A DNA stretch of 64,000 bases, taken from NCBI GenBank assembly GCA_025360125.1, contig JANYCU010000012.1:89445-153444 (forward strand), given 5' to 3'. A program made the position numbers and the translations under genes. Position 1 is the first letter of the stretch; each line of letters begins with the position of its first letter. The notes below the pieces were generated by a model. The model had not been told where the DNA came from. It saw only the letters and a program-made list of their open reading frames with translations, and ran no database searches. This stretch comes from Armatimonadota bacterium (GTDB taxonomy: Bacteria > Armatimonadota > Fimbriimonadia > Fimbriimonadales > Fimbriimonadaceae). Shown piece after piece: positions 1-9,700 of this stretch.

Positions 1-2
1 CC

Positions 3-1319
3 GTTGGCGCGGTCTTGATTGGCGACGACACCAAGATTCGTGAAGGCGATGCAGTCCGAGAAACCGGACGCATTATCCAAGTTCCCGTTGGCAAAGCACT
101 CCTCGGACGTGTTGTCAACGCACTTGGCCAGCCAATCGATAACAAGGGTCCAATCAATTCCGACATCTTCCAACGTTTAGAAACGATGGCACCTGGCGTT
201 GTTCAACGACAGCCAGTTACCGAGCCACTTCAAACTGGTATCAAAGCTATCGACGCAATGATCCCAATCGGACGCGGACAGCGAGAACTCGTTATCGGCG
301 ACCGACAAACTGGAAAGACCGCGATTTGTATCGACACGATCATCAACCAGAAGAAGACCCACGAGCCCGGCGGCAGTCCCGTTTACTGCATCTATGTCGC
401 TTGTGGACAAAAGGCTTCGAACGTTGCCCGTGTTGTAAAGACTCTCGAAGAGAATGGCGCGTTGGAATACACGACCATAGTTCTCGCTTCGGCATCCGAC
501 TCCAACGCTGAGCAATACCTTGCTCCGTTCGCTGGTGCCGCTATCGGTGAGTACTACCGAGACAACGGCATGCACGCCCTGGTCATCTACGATGACTTGA
601 CCAAGCAAGCTCAGGCCTACCGAGCTGTTTCGCTCCTTCTGCGACGACCGCCAGGACGAGAAGCTTATCCTGGAGACGTGTTCTACCTTCACTCCCGACT
701 ACTCGAGCGAGCCGCTAAGGTTTCAGACGAATTGGGTGGTGGATCGCTCACCGCACTTCCGATCATTGAGACCCAATCGGGCGACGTTTCGGCGTACATT
801 CCGACCAACGTTATTTCGATTACCGATGGACAGATCTACCTTGAGCCTGACCTCTTCTTTGCTGGCGTTCGCCCTGCAATTAACGTTGGTATCTCGGTTA
901 GCCGGGTCGGTGGAAATGCCCAGATCAAGGCGATGAAGCAGGTCGCTGGAAAACTGAAGCTCGAAATGGCTCAGTTCCGCGACGTTGCTGCTTTTGCTCA
1001 GTTTGCTTCGGACCTTGATAAGTCGACGCAAATGCAGCTCATCCGAGGTCAGCGATTGACCGAGTTGCTCAAGCAAGACCTCGTTAGTCCGAAAGACGTT
1101 GTCGACCAAATCATTGCGATCTATGCTGGCTCAATGGGTGTTCTTGATGACATCCGAAACGACCAAGTTAAGGATTTCGAAATAGGAGTTCTCGCTCATA
1201 TCCACGCAAAGTACAGCGACGTGGTCGAATCCGTTCGATCGACGAAAGCACTTTCGAAGGAAATGGAAGAGCAATTGAAGAAGGGCATCCAAGAATTCTC
1301 AGACTCATTTGGTAAGTAA
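3..1319 (+). CDS. atpA: ATP synthase F1 subunit alpha (5' end outside window)
   Basis: This is the regulatory nucleotide-binding alpha subunit of the F1 catalytic head, which couples proton flow to ATP synthesis on the cytoplasmic face of the inner membrane. The reading frame is already open at base 3, so the N-terminal beta-barrel is cut off by the window edge and about 438 residues remain. The Walker A loop GDRQTGKT is encoded near 298-321. The alpha-type segment [17 protein letters not shown], the SRVGGNAQ segment and a full C-terminal helical domain follow. atpG starts 26 bases downstream, the usual alpha-gamma order. No frame defect is visible. Identification is essentially certain from conservation of the family. 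Confidence 0.98.
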   Translation, partial: VGAVLIGDDTKIREGDAVRETGRIIQVPVGKALLGRVVNALGQPIDNKGPINSDIFQRLETMAPGVVQRQPVTEPLQTGIKAIDAMIPIGRGQRELVIGDRQTGKTAICIDTIINQKKTHEPGGSPVYCIYVACGQKASNVARVVKTLEENGALEYTTIVLASASDSNAEQYLAPFAGAAIGEYYRDNGMHALVIYDDLTKQAQAYRAVSLLLRRPPGREAYPGDVFYLHSRLLERAAKVSDELGGGSLTALPIIETQSGDVSAYIPTNVISITDGQIYLEPDLFFAGVRPAINVGISVSRVGGNAQIKAMKQVAGKLKLEMAQFRDVAAFAQFASDLDKSTQMQLIRGQRLTELLKQDLVSPKDVVDQIIAIYAGSMGVLDDIRNDQVKDFEIGVLAHIHAKYSDVVESVRSTKALSKEMEEQLKKGIQEFSDSFGK

Positions 1320-1345
1320 TTTTGTGGGTGGCAAGTAAGTAAGAC

Positions 1346-2200
1346 ATGGCAACGCTAAAACAGATCCGACAACGTATTCGCGCCGCGAAAAACATCCAGC
1401 AAATCACGAAAGCGATGAAGCTGGTTGCGGCGGCGCGTCTAAAGAAGTCTACGGATCGAGTTCTCGAAGCAAGACCTTACGCTGACAAGCTCTTGGACAT
1501 CATGACGGACATGTCGGCGTCGGGAACCTTGCCAAGTCACCCACTGCTAACCAAGCGGGACGTCAAGAATGTTCTCGTGATTGTCCTTACGTCGGATCGT
1601 GGTTTGGCTGGTGGCTTTAACACGACGATCATCCGAAAAGCAGTCGAACTAATCAAGACTCTCGACGGAAAGCCAGTTCAGTTGATCAGCTACGGAAAGA
1701 AAGCCAATCTCTTCTTCAGCAAGCGTGGCTATAACATGGTTGACAACTATTCGGCTCCTTCGGCTGGTGCACGACTGCAGGATGCGGTTGCCCTCACGCG
1801 AAAGGCGAGAGAGTTGTTCGAGTCTGGTGAGGTCGACGCGGTTTACGTCGTCTACGCTAAGTTCTATTCAGCCGTCCGACAGGTTCCTCAATGCGTTCAA
1901 TTGCTTCCTATCGAAGCACCGGATGGTACTGGAGCCGCTGGTGGCGAGGTCGAATTCGAACCGAGTGCCGACATTGTTCTCAACACGCTTCTTCCCCGCT
2001 ACTTCCAGACCCTCGTTTGGCAGTCGATGCTGGAGTCAACTGCTTCCGAATTCGGTGCTCGAATGAGCGCGATGACGGCCGCAACCGACAACGCTGGCAA
2101 GATGATCCAAACGCTCACACTAAAAGCCAACCGAGAGCGACAGGCCGCGATCACCAAGGAAATCTTGGAAGTCGTCGGCGGCGCCGAAGCGCTTAAGTAG
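1346..2200 (+). CDS. atpG: ATP synthase F1 subunit gamma
   Basis: The gamma subunit is the rotating central shaft of F1, transmitting torque from the c-ring to the alpha/beta hexamer. The 284-residue product has the usual family length. It opens with the hallmark amphipathic helix ATLKQIRQRIRAAKNIQQIT followed by KAMKLVAAARLKK, and it ends with the second conserved coiled-coil half, where ARMSAMTAATDNAGKMI is recognisable. It lies 26 bases after atpA and is followed at once by a strong terminator. It is therefore the last gene of this transcript, and beta and epsilon must be elsewhere unless they lie upstream of alpha. Confidence 0.98.
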   Translation: MATLKQIRQRIRAAKNIQQITKAMKLVAAARLKKSTDRVLEARPYADKLLDIMTDMSASGTLPSHPLLTKRDVKNVLVIVLTSDRGLAGGFNTTIIRKAVELIKTLDGKPVQLISYGKKANLFFSKRGYNMVDNYSAPSAGARLQDAVALTRKARELFESGEVDAVYVVYAKFYSAVRQVPQCVQLLPIEAPDGTGAAGGEVEFEPSADIVLNTLLPRYFQTLVWQSMLESTASEFGARMSAMTAATDNAGKMIQTLTLKANRERQAAITKEILEVVGGAEALK

Positions 2201-2210
2201 GACTCGTATA

Positions 2211-2248
2211 AAAAAAAGCCTCAGCATAAAATGCTGGGGCTTTTTTTT
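2211..2248 (+). terminator. Intrinsic terminator of the atp operon
   Basis: An A-run is followed by an inverted repeat (AGCCTCAGCAT / ATGCTGGGGCT, one G-U pair, AAA loop) and then eight T residues. It begins 10 bases after the atpG stop. The A-run on the other side could also let it stop antisense transcription. Confidence 0.9.
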
Positions 2249-2281
2249 GAGCGATACCTCGACCCTTAAGGCGAATATTTT

Positions 2282-2310
2282 TTGCTCGAGCGAAACCGAT
2301 TTGCTAGTAT
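2282..2310 (+). promoter_or_regulatory. Candidate sigma70-type promoter
   Basis: A -35-like TTGCTC (2282-2287) and a -10-like TAGTAT (2305-2310) are separated by exactly 17 bases. TG precedes the -10 box at 2302-2303 in an extended -10 arrangement. The predicted start is near 2317, where a hairpin begins. The Tat-signal protein gene starts at 2440, so the transcript would carry a leader of about 120 bases. Confidence 0.5.
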
Positions 2311-2316
2311 TCGCCT

Positions 2317-2398
2317 GTAGCGTCGAGGTTAAGTTCTTTAGACTCAACGCTACAAGTGGCAATTCTCCGTCATCAGAGTCGTGTCTGATTCGCCACTT
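2317..2398 (+). ncRNA. Structured 5' leader or small RNA candidate
   Basis: Two adjacent hairpins are visible. The first pairs GTAGCGTCGAG (2317-2327) with CTCAACGCTAC (2343-2353), with 10 of 11 positions matching. The second pairs AAGTGGC (2354-2360) with GCCACTT (2392-2398) and encloses an inner stem ATCAGA/TCTGAT (2372-2377/2384-2389). The block starts where the candidate promoter would initiate and lies 42 bases before the GTG start of the next gene. It matches no riboswitch class I recognise. A cis-regulatory leader is favoured, and an independent small RNA is the alternative. Confidence 0.4.
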
Positions 2399-2439
2399 TA
2401 AGCGTTGAGGCATCGCGGCTTTCGGATATCCTTAGACCT

Positions 2440-4119
2440 GTGATTTCCCGGCGCGACCTTCTCAAAACAACTGGCCAAGCTTCCCTTTCTTTGGGCATCG
2501 CGCCATTAGTGAGTTCAGTCATGGAACGAGATATGATCGTCGCAAACAAACCGATGCGGTGTATCAACATCGTCAATTTCATCCGCGCCATCGAGCCGCG
2601 ATTCAAAACCGACCTCCTCCTCCCGGTTCAAAAACAAATGGAGATCATCAAAGGGCACAACTTCCCTGCCACCTGGCTCCTTCAATTCGATGCCCTCGTC
2701 TCTGGCCCATTTGTGAAGTACCTAAAGGAAAACATGGCCGAAAGCCACGAAGTCGGCTTCTGGTTCGAGATGAACGAGATGCACTGCAACGCCGCCGGAG
2801 TCAAGTGGCGTGGCCGCCCCGGCTACGAGTGGGACCACTACCCCAACGTCGCCTTCACCATCGGTTACACCGCCGATGAGCGCATCAAGCTCGCCGATAC
2901 CGCAATGACCAAATTCAAGGAGATTTGGGGCAAATATCCCAAGTCGGTCGCCAGTTGGAACCTCGATGCCATCACCTGTGCCCATCTAGTCGACAAGTAC
3001 AAGGTCGACGCCTTTGCCGTTTGCCGGGACCAAATCGCAACCGACGGATTCACCATCTGGGGCGCGCCAATCGCAGGCTACTACCCGAGCAAAACCAACT
3101 GCTGGAGCCCGGCCGTCGACGCCAAGAACCAGATCAACGCCCCAATCTTCCGGATGCTCGGCCAAGACCCGGTTTACTACTACAACCGCGAATACACCAT
3201 GCCCGACGGCAAACGCCACAGTGCACCCGACACCATGGAGCCAGTCTGGCCCTCGGGACGATCCACAACGTTCGTTCAAACTTTCCTCGACATGATCGGG
3301 CACGCCCCGACCGGGCAATTCGCCTACGCCCAACTCGGACAAGAAAACAGCTTCCCGTGGCCCGAACAAGAACCCGGCTACGCACCCCAGTTCAAAGCTT
3401 TAGCCGCATTCGTCAAAAACGGAACCACTACCATCGAAACCATGGGAGCATCCGGACGCCGATTCAAAAAAGCCTTCCGAACAACGCCCGTTCAGGCCCA
3501 AGTTCAACTGACCGACCCATTTGGTAACACCAGCCCCGAAGAGCGCTCAGTTTGGTACCAGAGTCGCTTCTACCGCGCGAATTTACACTTCAAGGGGAAT
3601 ATGCCCTTCCTCCGCGACATCACGATCTACAGCGACGAATTTCCTCAACCGTTCCTCCATAAGGCGACAACCTCCCAAGACGTTGAACAAAAAATGCCCC
3701 CCGTCCTCGACGGCTACCACTGGAGAAAAGATGGCGCAGCCGTGCCTGGTGCCGGTGGCTTTTTTGAGTACAACGGTCAACCGGTGCGCTTAACCGGAAA
3801 AGTAAGAGTTCATGAGACTAGCAATCGAATGGAGGTTGGATTCGAAATCCAAGATGGGAAAATGCTCATTGTTGGCTTTAACGAACGATCAATCGACATT
3901 CATATCCTAATGGAGGTTGACCCAAAAATAACCCTTAGATTCAAGTGGGATCCAAAGAAGTCAGCCCTCGTTAGCGTTGAACCCAAGAAGGCATCGTTCA
4001 AATTCCAAAATTTCGGGTATCACGTTGGAGTCATTCAGGGAGCCGCAAAAGCAACCGATGATGGCTGGACCGTCTCGGCTGGCGAGAATTCAATCCGATT
4101 AAACCTAGCCCAACACTAG
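2440..4119 (+). CDS. Tat-exported polysaccharide-deacetylase-like protein
   Basis: The 559-residue product begins with a twin-arginine signal (SRRDLLKTTGQASLSLG), so it is probably exported folded. The GTG at 2440 is chosen because it retains that signal; the next start, ATG 2521, would lose it. Residues of roughly 30-330 resemble the seven-stranded barrel of deacetylase or GH57/GH38-like enzymes, with acidic and histidine-rich segments such as WFEMNEMHC, GYEWDHYPN and SWNLDAITC. The last 200 residues look like a beta-sandwich. No close family is recognised, the substrate is unknown and function is inferred only from fold-like motifs. The structured leader at 2317-2398 may regulate it. Confidence 0.6.
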   Translation: MISRRDLLKTTGQASLSLGIAPLVSSVMERDMIVANKPMRCINIVNFIRAIEPRFKTDLLLPVQKQMEIIKGHNFPATWLLQFDALVSGPFVKYLKENMAESHEVGFWFEMNEMHCNAAGVKWRGRPGYEWDHYPNVAFTIGYTADERIKLADTAMTKFKEIWGKYPKSVASWNLDAITCAHLVDKYKVDAFAVCRDQIATDGFTIWGAPIAGYYPSKTNCWSPAVDAKNQINAPIFRMLGQDPVYYYNREYTMPDGKRHSAPDTMEPVWPSGRSTTFVQTFLDMIGHAPTGQFAYAQLGQENSFPWPEQEPGYAPQFKALAAFVKNGTTTIETMGASGRRFKKAFRTTPVQAQVQLTDPFGNTSPEERSVWYQSRFYRANLHFKGNMPFLRDITIYSDEFPQPFLHKATTSQDVEQKMPPVLDGYHWRKDGAAVPGAGGFFEYNGQPVRLTGKVRVHETSNRMEVGFEIQDGKMLIVGFNERSIDIHILMEVDPKITLRFKWDPKKSALVSVEPKKASFKFQNFGYHVGVIQGAAKATDDGWTVSAGENSIRLNLAQH

Positions 4120-4297
4120 AACCAACCCTTGCTCATTGGCGAACCTCTGTTTGGGCGGGGTTATCTTGTGTGGCACTGGCAGTTACATCTGCGCAACGGA
4201 GAGGAGAGGACTCAAGATCGTTGGCGCTAGCCAAACTGAAATCAATGCATCTCTGATAGAATGCATTTGATGTCACATGTGATGTGGGCTCGGTGAA

Positions 4298-5482
4298 GTG
4301 GGTTACCATGTCGTCAAACTTCTTCTCGACCTCGGCGAAGAAGTGACGATTGTCACTCTCTCATCGCGCGACGAGTGGCTCAACAATGTCAAAGGCCAGG
4401 GGGCCAAGGTTTTCATTGGTGACGCCCGCGACGAATCGTTTCTCATCAAATCCGGAATCGAAAACGTAGACGCCGTTATCGCTTGCACCCACAATGACGG
4501 CACGAATGTCGAGATCTCGCTCGATGTCAATCGCATCTGTCACAACAAGCGAACCATCGCCCGAATCATCGATCCGAGCCTCGCTCGCCATGCCGAAAAG
4601 CACCTTGGCGTTCACCGAGCAATCGCTATGACCGCGGCCGCCGCTCCAACATTTGCCGCCGCCACATTCGGCGACTCGGTCCTCACAGAACTAAAGGTCA
4701 ATCATGAAAGATATTTGGCTCTCCGAGTCGATGGACCCCACCACCTTACCGAGAAGCCACTCGTCGCTATCTCACCGACTGGCGAATGCCTTTTTCATGA
4801 ACGAAAAGAGCTTCAGGCGGGCGAAACCGCCGTTGTCATGACTCACTCCGATACCATGATCGAACGCGCACCGAAGCATCAGCGAACTCACTCGCTCCTC
4901 AAAGCCCTTGCGCCAACATCCGTCTTCAAATTCATTCACAGCGTTTGGGGAAATACCTCGGTACAACTTCGAGCCGTTCTGGTCGCAATCTTCTCCGTCA
5001 TCGTCATCAGCGTTCTTGTCTTTCAGAACGGAATGAAGCTTTCGCTGGTCGACAGTCTGTACTTTACGGTGACGACGGCGACAACCACCGGCTACGGAGA
5101 CCTCTCGCCGAAGGATGCAGCAAACTGGGTCAAACTCTACACTTGCGGCATGATGGTGATCTGCTCGGCCGGGCTGGCCATCCTCTTTTCCGTTGTTACT
5201 GACTACATCCTCACCGCGAGGATGTTGCAGTTGAGAGGGCACCACCATGTACCCGAGCGCGGCCACGTAATCGTGGTTGGCGTCGGTACCGTTGGTTATC
5301 GAACCGTCGCAGAACTGGTTCGCCTAAAAACTCCGCTTGTGGCGGTCGAACAAAGCGAGGACTCTCCTTACCTTTCTCATATTCGGCCCAACACCCACGT
5401 CGTGGTAGGCGATGGGCGTGAACCGGAGACATTAATCATCATGCGAAAGCGATCGTGGCCCTCACTCCTAGCGACGCGGTAA
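4298..5482 (+). CDS. RCK / potassium channel pore / RCK protein, main fragment (frameshifted)
   Basis: This is a predicted K+ channel with an unusual order: an N-terminal TrkA-N/RCK nucleotide-binding domain with a TrkA-C-like region (about residues 1-185), two membrane helices flanking the selectivity filter TTATTTGYGD (about 215-295), and a second TrkA-N domain (HVIVVGVGTVGYRT onward). The glycine-rich loop of the first RCK, CGLGEVGYHV, starts at 4283, upstream of the GTG at 4298. An in-frame TGA at 4280 blocks extension. An ATG at 4270 in another frame encodes MSHV, which would complete the missing beta-strand, so the 5' end probably carries an indel. The frame is lost again near 5434 and resumes in the fragment at 5455. 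Either a pseudogene or consensus error. Confidence 0.7.
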   Translation: MGYHVVKLLLDLGEEVTIVTLSSRDEWLNNVKGQGAKVFIGDARDESFLIKSGIENVDAVIACTHNDGTNVEISLDVNRICHNKRTIARIIDPSLARHAEKHLGVHRAIAMTAAAAPTFAAATFGDSVLTELKVNHERYLALRVDGPHHLTEKPLVAISPTGECLFHERKELQAGETAVVMTHSDTMIERAPKHQRTHSLLKALAPTSVFKFIHSVWGNTSVQLRAVLVAIFSVIVISVLVFQNGMKLSLVDSLYFTVTTATTTGYGDLSPKDAANWVKLYTCGMMVICSAGLAILFSVVTDYILTARMLQLRGHHHVPERGHVIVVGVGTVGYRTVAELVRLKTPLVAVEQSEDSPYLSHIRPNTHVVVGDGREPETLIIMRKRSWPSLLATR

Positions 5483-5781
5483 ATCTTGGTATCGGTTTGA
5501 CCGCGAAAGAACTCAATCCCGATATCAGAGTCGTGCTCAGCATTTTTGATGCTGACTTTGCCGAAAAGGTAGACGCAATCGAGGAGATCGACGCTGCGCT
5601 GAGTGCGCCAGTTCTCGCCGCACCGACCTTTGTCGGTGCGGCACTTTACGACAACGCAGTAGCCTCATTCCTGCTCGGCCCCATGTTTTTCACTTTGTGC
5701 AAAGATGACCAGGGCCCGGTCAAATTAGGTAATCAGCACATGAAGCTCGAATACCGAAATCTAGACATGGCAAGCCACTGA
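5455..5781 (+). CDS. RCK domain, C-terminal fragment of the preceding potassium channel
   Basis: This continues the second TrkA-N domain of the upstream channel in the other frame. After GDGREPETL the expected continuation HAKAIVALTPSDAVNLGIGL is encoded here. Restoring one A in the AA of TTAATC at 5432-5437 would join both pieces into one protein of about 510 residues. The remaining sequence contains a typical RCK strand-helix pattern and a hydrophobic stretch, ASFLLGPMFF. The GTG at 5455 is a nominal start only. It converges with corA across a short GCACTCA repeat. Confidence 0.65.
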   Translation: MALTPSDAVNLGIGLTAKELNPDIRVVLSIFDADFAEKVDAIEEIDAALSAPVLAAPTFVGAALYDNAVASFLLGPMFFTLCKDDQGPVKLGNQHMKLEYRNLDMASH

Positions 5782-5786
5782 GTGTC

Positions 5787-5807
5787 GCACTCAGCACTCA
5801 GCACTCC
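5787..5807. repeat. Short GCACTCA tandem repeat
   Basis: Three copies of a heptamer (GCACTCA, GCACTCA, GCACTCC) lie in the 28-base gap between the converging channel gene and corA. Similar GCACT-type repeats occur at the ends of other genes in this window. Confidence 0.75.
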
Positions 5808-5809
5808 GC

Positions 5810-6778
5810 CTACAGCCAATCCTTCCGCTTAAACTGCCACAGAATCAAGAGGCTAGAAACCACCATTAGCCCAAGACAATAGACGTAGCCGTATTTCCAC
5901 CCCAATTCAGGAATATCCTTAAAGTTCATGCCGTAAACTCCGGCGATAAGCGCGCTCGACATGAGGACGGTCGAAATGACCGTCATTTTCTTCATGACTT
6001 GGTTCAAATTATTCGACACCGTCGAAAGGTGGATGTCGAGCAATCCGGTCAAAGCATCTCGGTTCGTATCAACCAATTCAGTCAATCGCAACGTGTTGTC
6101 GAACAAATCGTGGAAGTAAGGCGCGACTGGGTCAGTAACAAAATCCAATTCGCGGCGAAGTAGCGAATTCATCACGTCGCGAAAAGGACCAAGGCGGCGA
6201 CGCATGTGAAGCATACGCCTCTTGATGACCAACAGGTCGCGCATGCGATGGATGTCGCCCTCGTATATTTGGTCCGATATCTCGTCGATTCGCTCCTCAA
6301 TCGCATCGAGGCGCGGAAAATAGTCATCCAAGATCGAATCCAGCAAGGCAAAAACGATGTATCCAACCTCTGGCTTGGAAAGAATCATCTTCGTTTCCCA
6401 TCGCTTCCACAGAGTCAGCAAGCACGGAATTTTGGTATGCGAGACGGTGACAATCGTCTGCCCCTGGACAAAGATGCCGACCTCGTCATATTCCTCTTCC
6501 CCACTCTCGCTTCCAACGACCGCCGGGGCAACCAAGAATACATGGTCGTCAAACTCCTTCAGTTCTGGGCGTTCTTCCCGACCAACCGCATCATCAACCG
6601 CCACCGGATGAAATTTAAAGTCATCCGTGAGCTGTTTGGCCACTCGAGCGGCATCGTCATCAAAGATATGAATCCACGTAACTTCCGTTCCATTGCGAAA
6701 CCGCTGAAGCGCGGTTTCGTAATCAATCTCCGATATTTTCCTGTCGGGACTAATCGCGAGGGCTTTGGATTCGATCAT
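5810..6778 (-). CDS. corA: CorA family magnesium transporter
   Basis: A pentameric inner-membrane Mg2+ (and Co2+) channel. The 322-residue product has the usual family length: an acidic cytoplasmic domain, a long stalk helix (about 150-260) and two C-terminal transmembrane helices. The signature YGMNF is at the end of the first, followed by a basic tail KRKDWL. The variant PELGW loop after GMN is normal for bacterial homologues. It is encoded 4 bases downstream of the large PA14/DUF1080 gene on the same strand. There is no obvious functional link, but they may share a transcript. Confidence 0.95.
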   Translation of the reverse strand: MIESKALAISPDRKISEIDYETALQRFRNGTEVTWIHIFDDDAARVAKQLTDDFKFHPVAVDDAVGREERPELKEFDDHVFLVAPAVVGSESGEEEYDEVGIFVQGQTIVTVSHTKIPCLLTLWKRWETKMILSKPEVGYIVFALLDSILDDYFPRLDAIEERIDEISDQIYEGDIHRMRDLLVIKRRMLHMRRRLGPFRDVMNSLLRRELDFVTDPVAPYFHDLFDNTLRLTELVDTNRDALTGLLDIHLSTVSNNLNQVMKKMTVISTVLMSSALIAGVYGMNFKDIPELGWKYGYVYCLGLMVVSSLLILWQFKRKDWL

Positions 6779-6782
6779 AGGA

Positions 6783-9700
6783 TTAAAGTTTTCGTATCCG
6801 AATGTTTCGATAGGCTACTACTTCACCATGGTCTTGGAAAGCAATGTGCCCGGTTGCGTACATGCCAAATTCATTCCAGTCCTTGTACTTGCTCTTCGCT
6901 ACTCGCTCCTTCCAGTCGGCTGAGTCCTTCTCATACTCGAGGATTTTAGCCCCGTTCATCCAATGCTCAACGTGTTTGCCTTTCGACAGAATTCGAATCG
7001 AATTCCATTCATTTGCCTGCAAAACCACCTTCTGCGACGGCGCATACAGTGCATATGCCGAGCCCGCGGACGTGAGAGGATTCTTGCCGTCGCCATGCCG
7101 AGCATCATCCAGAACCTGCATTTCCATGCCAGTTTCAAACGTCGCATTCTTGGTTTCCATTACATGGTAAATCACACCGGAGTTGCCGCCTTCGGAAATC
7201 TTCCACTCCAGTCTGAGGTCAAAGTCGCCGTATTGTTCTTTCGTCATGACATCGCCACCCTCGACACCAGGAACATACGCCATGATTCCATCGGCAATCA
7301 CCCAGCCTTTTGGCATGTCGGTGCGCTTGTACCCGCGGAACGAGCTTAGACTTGACCCATCAAACAAGAACTGGAATCCCAGAGCTTTCTCCTCGGCACT
7401 CAACAAATTTCGAGCGGCTACCGCCTTCACTGGGTTAACTTTGCCCGCCCGATTTGGAACGTTGTTGACCGTTGTCCAGGCCTCGGTTGACCACATCAGC
7501 TCGCCACTAGCCGATTGAAGTTCGGATGGCATTTTGAAGTAAATGATGCGGTTTGCCGCCTCGCCATCAAACTCAAGGAAGAGTTTCTTTCGGTCAGAAC
7601 TCAGGCTAGCCGACTTAACTCGCAGTTCCTTCTCATCGACCTTTGGTCCACCATAAGTGTTCTCCGGAACAAACGTATAGCTATCCACATAGAAGTCCGA
7701 AAGGTAGTACGGCAAGCCGTTATCCTTCAAAGGCTCGGTAAATTCGATCTCGGCACCATTTGCCATCGGTCGAACCGCCAACATCTCAAACGTCGTCTTC
7801 GCGTTGTAGGTCAATCGCTGAAGGCCAAATCGCTCCTTCCCTTCCTGACCCCAGTTACCCGTGGACCCAATTCCGCCCACATAGATTGATTGGTCAGGGC
7901 CGATCACGACGCGGTTAATCCCCGCCTCAAGCCCCTGGGTCATTCGGAAAGCCGTTCCCTGGTATTCCCCGTTTACCTTCTCCATGAAGACTCGTTTCAA
8001 GCCACCGTGAGTGACGTCACCAACGATCATTTGCCCTTTGTAGGGGCCATATTCAAACGGAGCTGGCTGGCTCGTCGAGTTTCCGATTTCTCCTTCAGGG
8101 AACCAAACCGTGGGCAACGTATCCTTAACGTTTTTCATTCCAACCGGGTCAACCGATCGATTGCCATAGAACGCGCCAGCTTTCAAAGCGATCAATTTAC
8201 AGGCGGGAATCCAGTCACCCTGGTTATCGGTAATGAAGATTTCACCCTTCTGATTCTTCGCAATTCCGTTAGGAGTTCTCAGTCCTGCCGCTACATACAC
8301 AAAGTCCCCAGTGGCCATGCTGATCTTCATGACCCTTCCCCGGTCAATATTCTGCTCGGCCGTGCTACGTCCACCAGCGTCAATACCAATGGCAAGGTTC
8401 GCATAAAGGTAGCCCTTGTCTTCGATCAGTCCGAAAGTAAATTCATGGAAGTTTGAGGTCACTCCGAACTTGTTCGCCAAGGTGTAGTACTCGTCAATAA
8501 TTCCATCGCCATCGAGGTCTCTTAAACGAGTGATCTCCTGCTTTTGGGCAATATAGATGTCTTTGCCAACAATCTTGATGCCAAGTGGTTCGGCGAGTCC
8601 CACCGCAATCCGCTTAATTTTGACCTTGCTAGGGTCACCCAAGGTCGTTCCGCTTAACTCATAAACGGCTCCGTCTGCATCCCAAGTACAAACCAACATG
8701 CGCCCATCGGGGTAGAAGTCAATCCCGCCAACCCGAGGGTTGAAATCTTTTGGACGGGGGGTCGTTAACGTAAACGAAGGGTGAACCTCGGTCTCAGGTC
8801 GTCCGTCTCCTGGCCGTTGAGGAAATAAAGCATCAATGACTTTCTTGATGCCTGGGTTCACAACGTGTACTTCATCCGCGACGGTCTCAAATGCTTCTTC
8901 AGGTACCAAATCCCAATTTGTATCGCCTGGTTTCTTCCACTCAAGCTGCAGAAATTCGTCCGGAGTGTTGTTAAAATACTCAACTCGAATAGCGTGGGAA
9001 CCGACCCCAAGCTCCACCGCGCCTTCCTTCGAAGTCGCCTCATGAATTCCGTCATTGTCGATTATTTTTTGATCGCGAATAAAGAGCCTCGAACCGTCAT
9101 CCGAACCCAGTCTAAATTGATATTTTCCGGCGGCAGCGATCTTCACCCAACCCGAAATGTTCACGTAAAACTTGTCTTTGATTCCAAAATCGCTGGCATC
9201 CGCAAACGCAATCTGGTCGATTTTCTTGTTGATGTTTGGCGTCTGGTTTGGTACTAGCCGAGGAATCACTAAAAGGGCACGATCAAGTTGATAGGCTCGA
9301 TAAGCGAGTCCTTTCTCTCTTGCATCGCCCTTTGCTTGGCTTCCGCCACCACCAAGAGGATCAATCGAGGCCAACAGGTCAGAACTTGACTCAGTGCCAG
9401 CCGTTGGCGCATCAAAAAACGCATCGACAAATGCGTCGTTTGTCGTAATTTCCAACTCGTTATTGCCCTTGAAAACTGAGTATTTGGCACCGGAAGTCTT
9501 GAAGTCTTTAAAAATCCCATTCGCTTTTCCGATAGTGACCAAGAGAGACATCGTTCCCATGTTCCTCGGGACGAACACTCCTTTTTGATCGTCTCCGACC
9601 CTGAATTCACGACGAAGGCCAATTGGCTTACCATCACGCCAAAGCATTGTTGGAGTCTCATTGACTCGGATCGTCTTGCCTGCAACCTTAAAATCGTATT

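Noticed and set aside
177-692. Long antisense frames inside atpA and other real genes
   Set aside because: They are shadows of conserved genes on the other strand; codon choice and protein similarity support only the annotated strand.
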